Assembly (NCBI RefSeq): GCF_000801105.2
Contig: NC_079517.1
Coordinates: forward strand, 3,782,001-3,846,000
Source: Raphanus sativus
Lineage: Eukaryota; Streptophyta; Magnoliopsida; Brassicales; Brassicaceae
DNA: 64,000 bases
Direction: 5' to 3'
Below, piece by piece: positions 63,951 through 64,000 of the stretch. The position numbers and the translations under genes are program-made. How positions within the stretch are numbered: the first letter of the stretch is position 1; every line of letters begins with the position of its first letter. Below the pieces are notes generated by a model. It was not told the DNA's origin. It was given only the letters and a program-made list of their open reading frames with translations, and ran no database searches.

Positions 63951-64000
63951 GTAAAGCTTTTTCCCGATCATTTTTACTGTCTCTAGGGTTGTTATTTCGG

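Overview
The window is nuclear DNA of a Brassicaceae plant, most likely Brassica or a close relative. Its genes have plant GT-AG introns, a perfect miR156 hairpin is present, and the order of recognisable genes matches, from memory, Arabidopsis thaliana chromosome 5 from At5g11980 down to At5g11870. From left to right these are a decayed COG8 gene, MIR156e, a DUF3511 gene, a NIPA/DUF803 magnesium-transporter-like gene, LOG8, a CC-type glutaredoxin, a cell-wall-invertase-type gene, an alpha/beta hydrolase, a DENR/SUI1 gene, an LEA_2/NHL-type gene (EMB3135-like), LYSA2, an alkaline-ceramidase-like gene, and possibly the 5' end of the next gene at the right edge. Exon structures below were worked out by hand from splice sites and conserved reading frames. 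Every multi-exon gene called intact closes in frame.

The spaces between genes are AT-rich and full of transposons, as expected of a larger, partly fractionated relative of A. thaliana. Several elements can be delimited to the base by their terminal repeats and target-site duplications (TSDs): a 726-bp Mutator-type foldback (9-bp TSD), hAT-type elements at about 7.7, 26.8 and 43.9 kb (8-bp TSDs), a 5'-truncated LINE with a poly(A) tail that itself contains one of the hAT elements, Stowaway- and Harbinger-like MITEs, and five short non-autonomous Helitrons, two of them abutting head to tail.

The most striking region is 50.4-54.9 kb. An LRR receptor-like-protein gene is cut in two by a 1679-bp PIF/Harbinger-like element with a TAA duplication. 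The two halves are otherwise open and in the same frame. The element carries a decayed fragment of a different nuclear gene, the regulatory (small) subunit of acetolactate synthase, so it appears to be a gene-capturing element. Neither the receptor gene nor an ILK-type kinase fragment at 48 kb belongs to the ancestral order, so this stretch between the LEA_2 gene and LYSA2 is a later insertion zone.

Other gene-scale events are the loss of COG8 function in this copy, a tandem invertase relic that keeps only first- and last-exon sequence beside the intact invertase, and the apparent absence of the subtilase gene expected between LOG8 and the glutaredoxin. The genes do not form one pathway. They are independent housekeeping or developmental loci (Golgi tethering, phase-change miRNA, cytokinin activation, redox regulation, fructan/sucrose hydrolysis, translation re-initiation, lysine synthesis, sphingolipid turnover) kept together by synteny.
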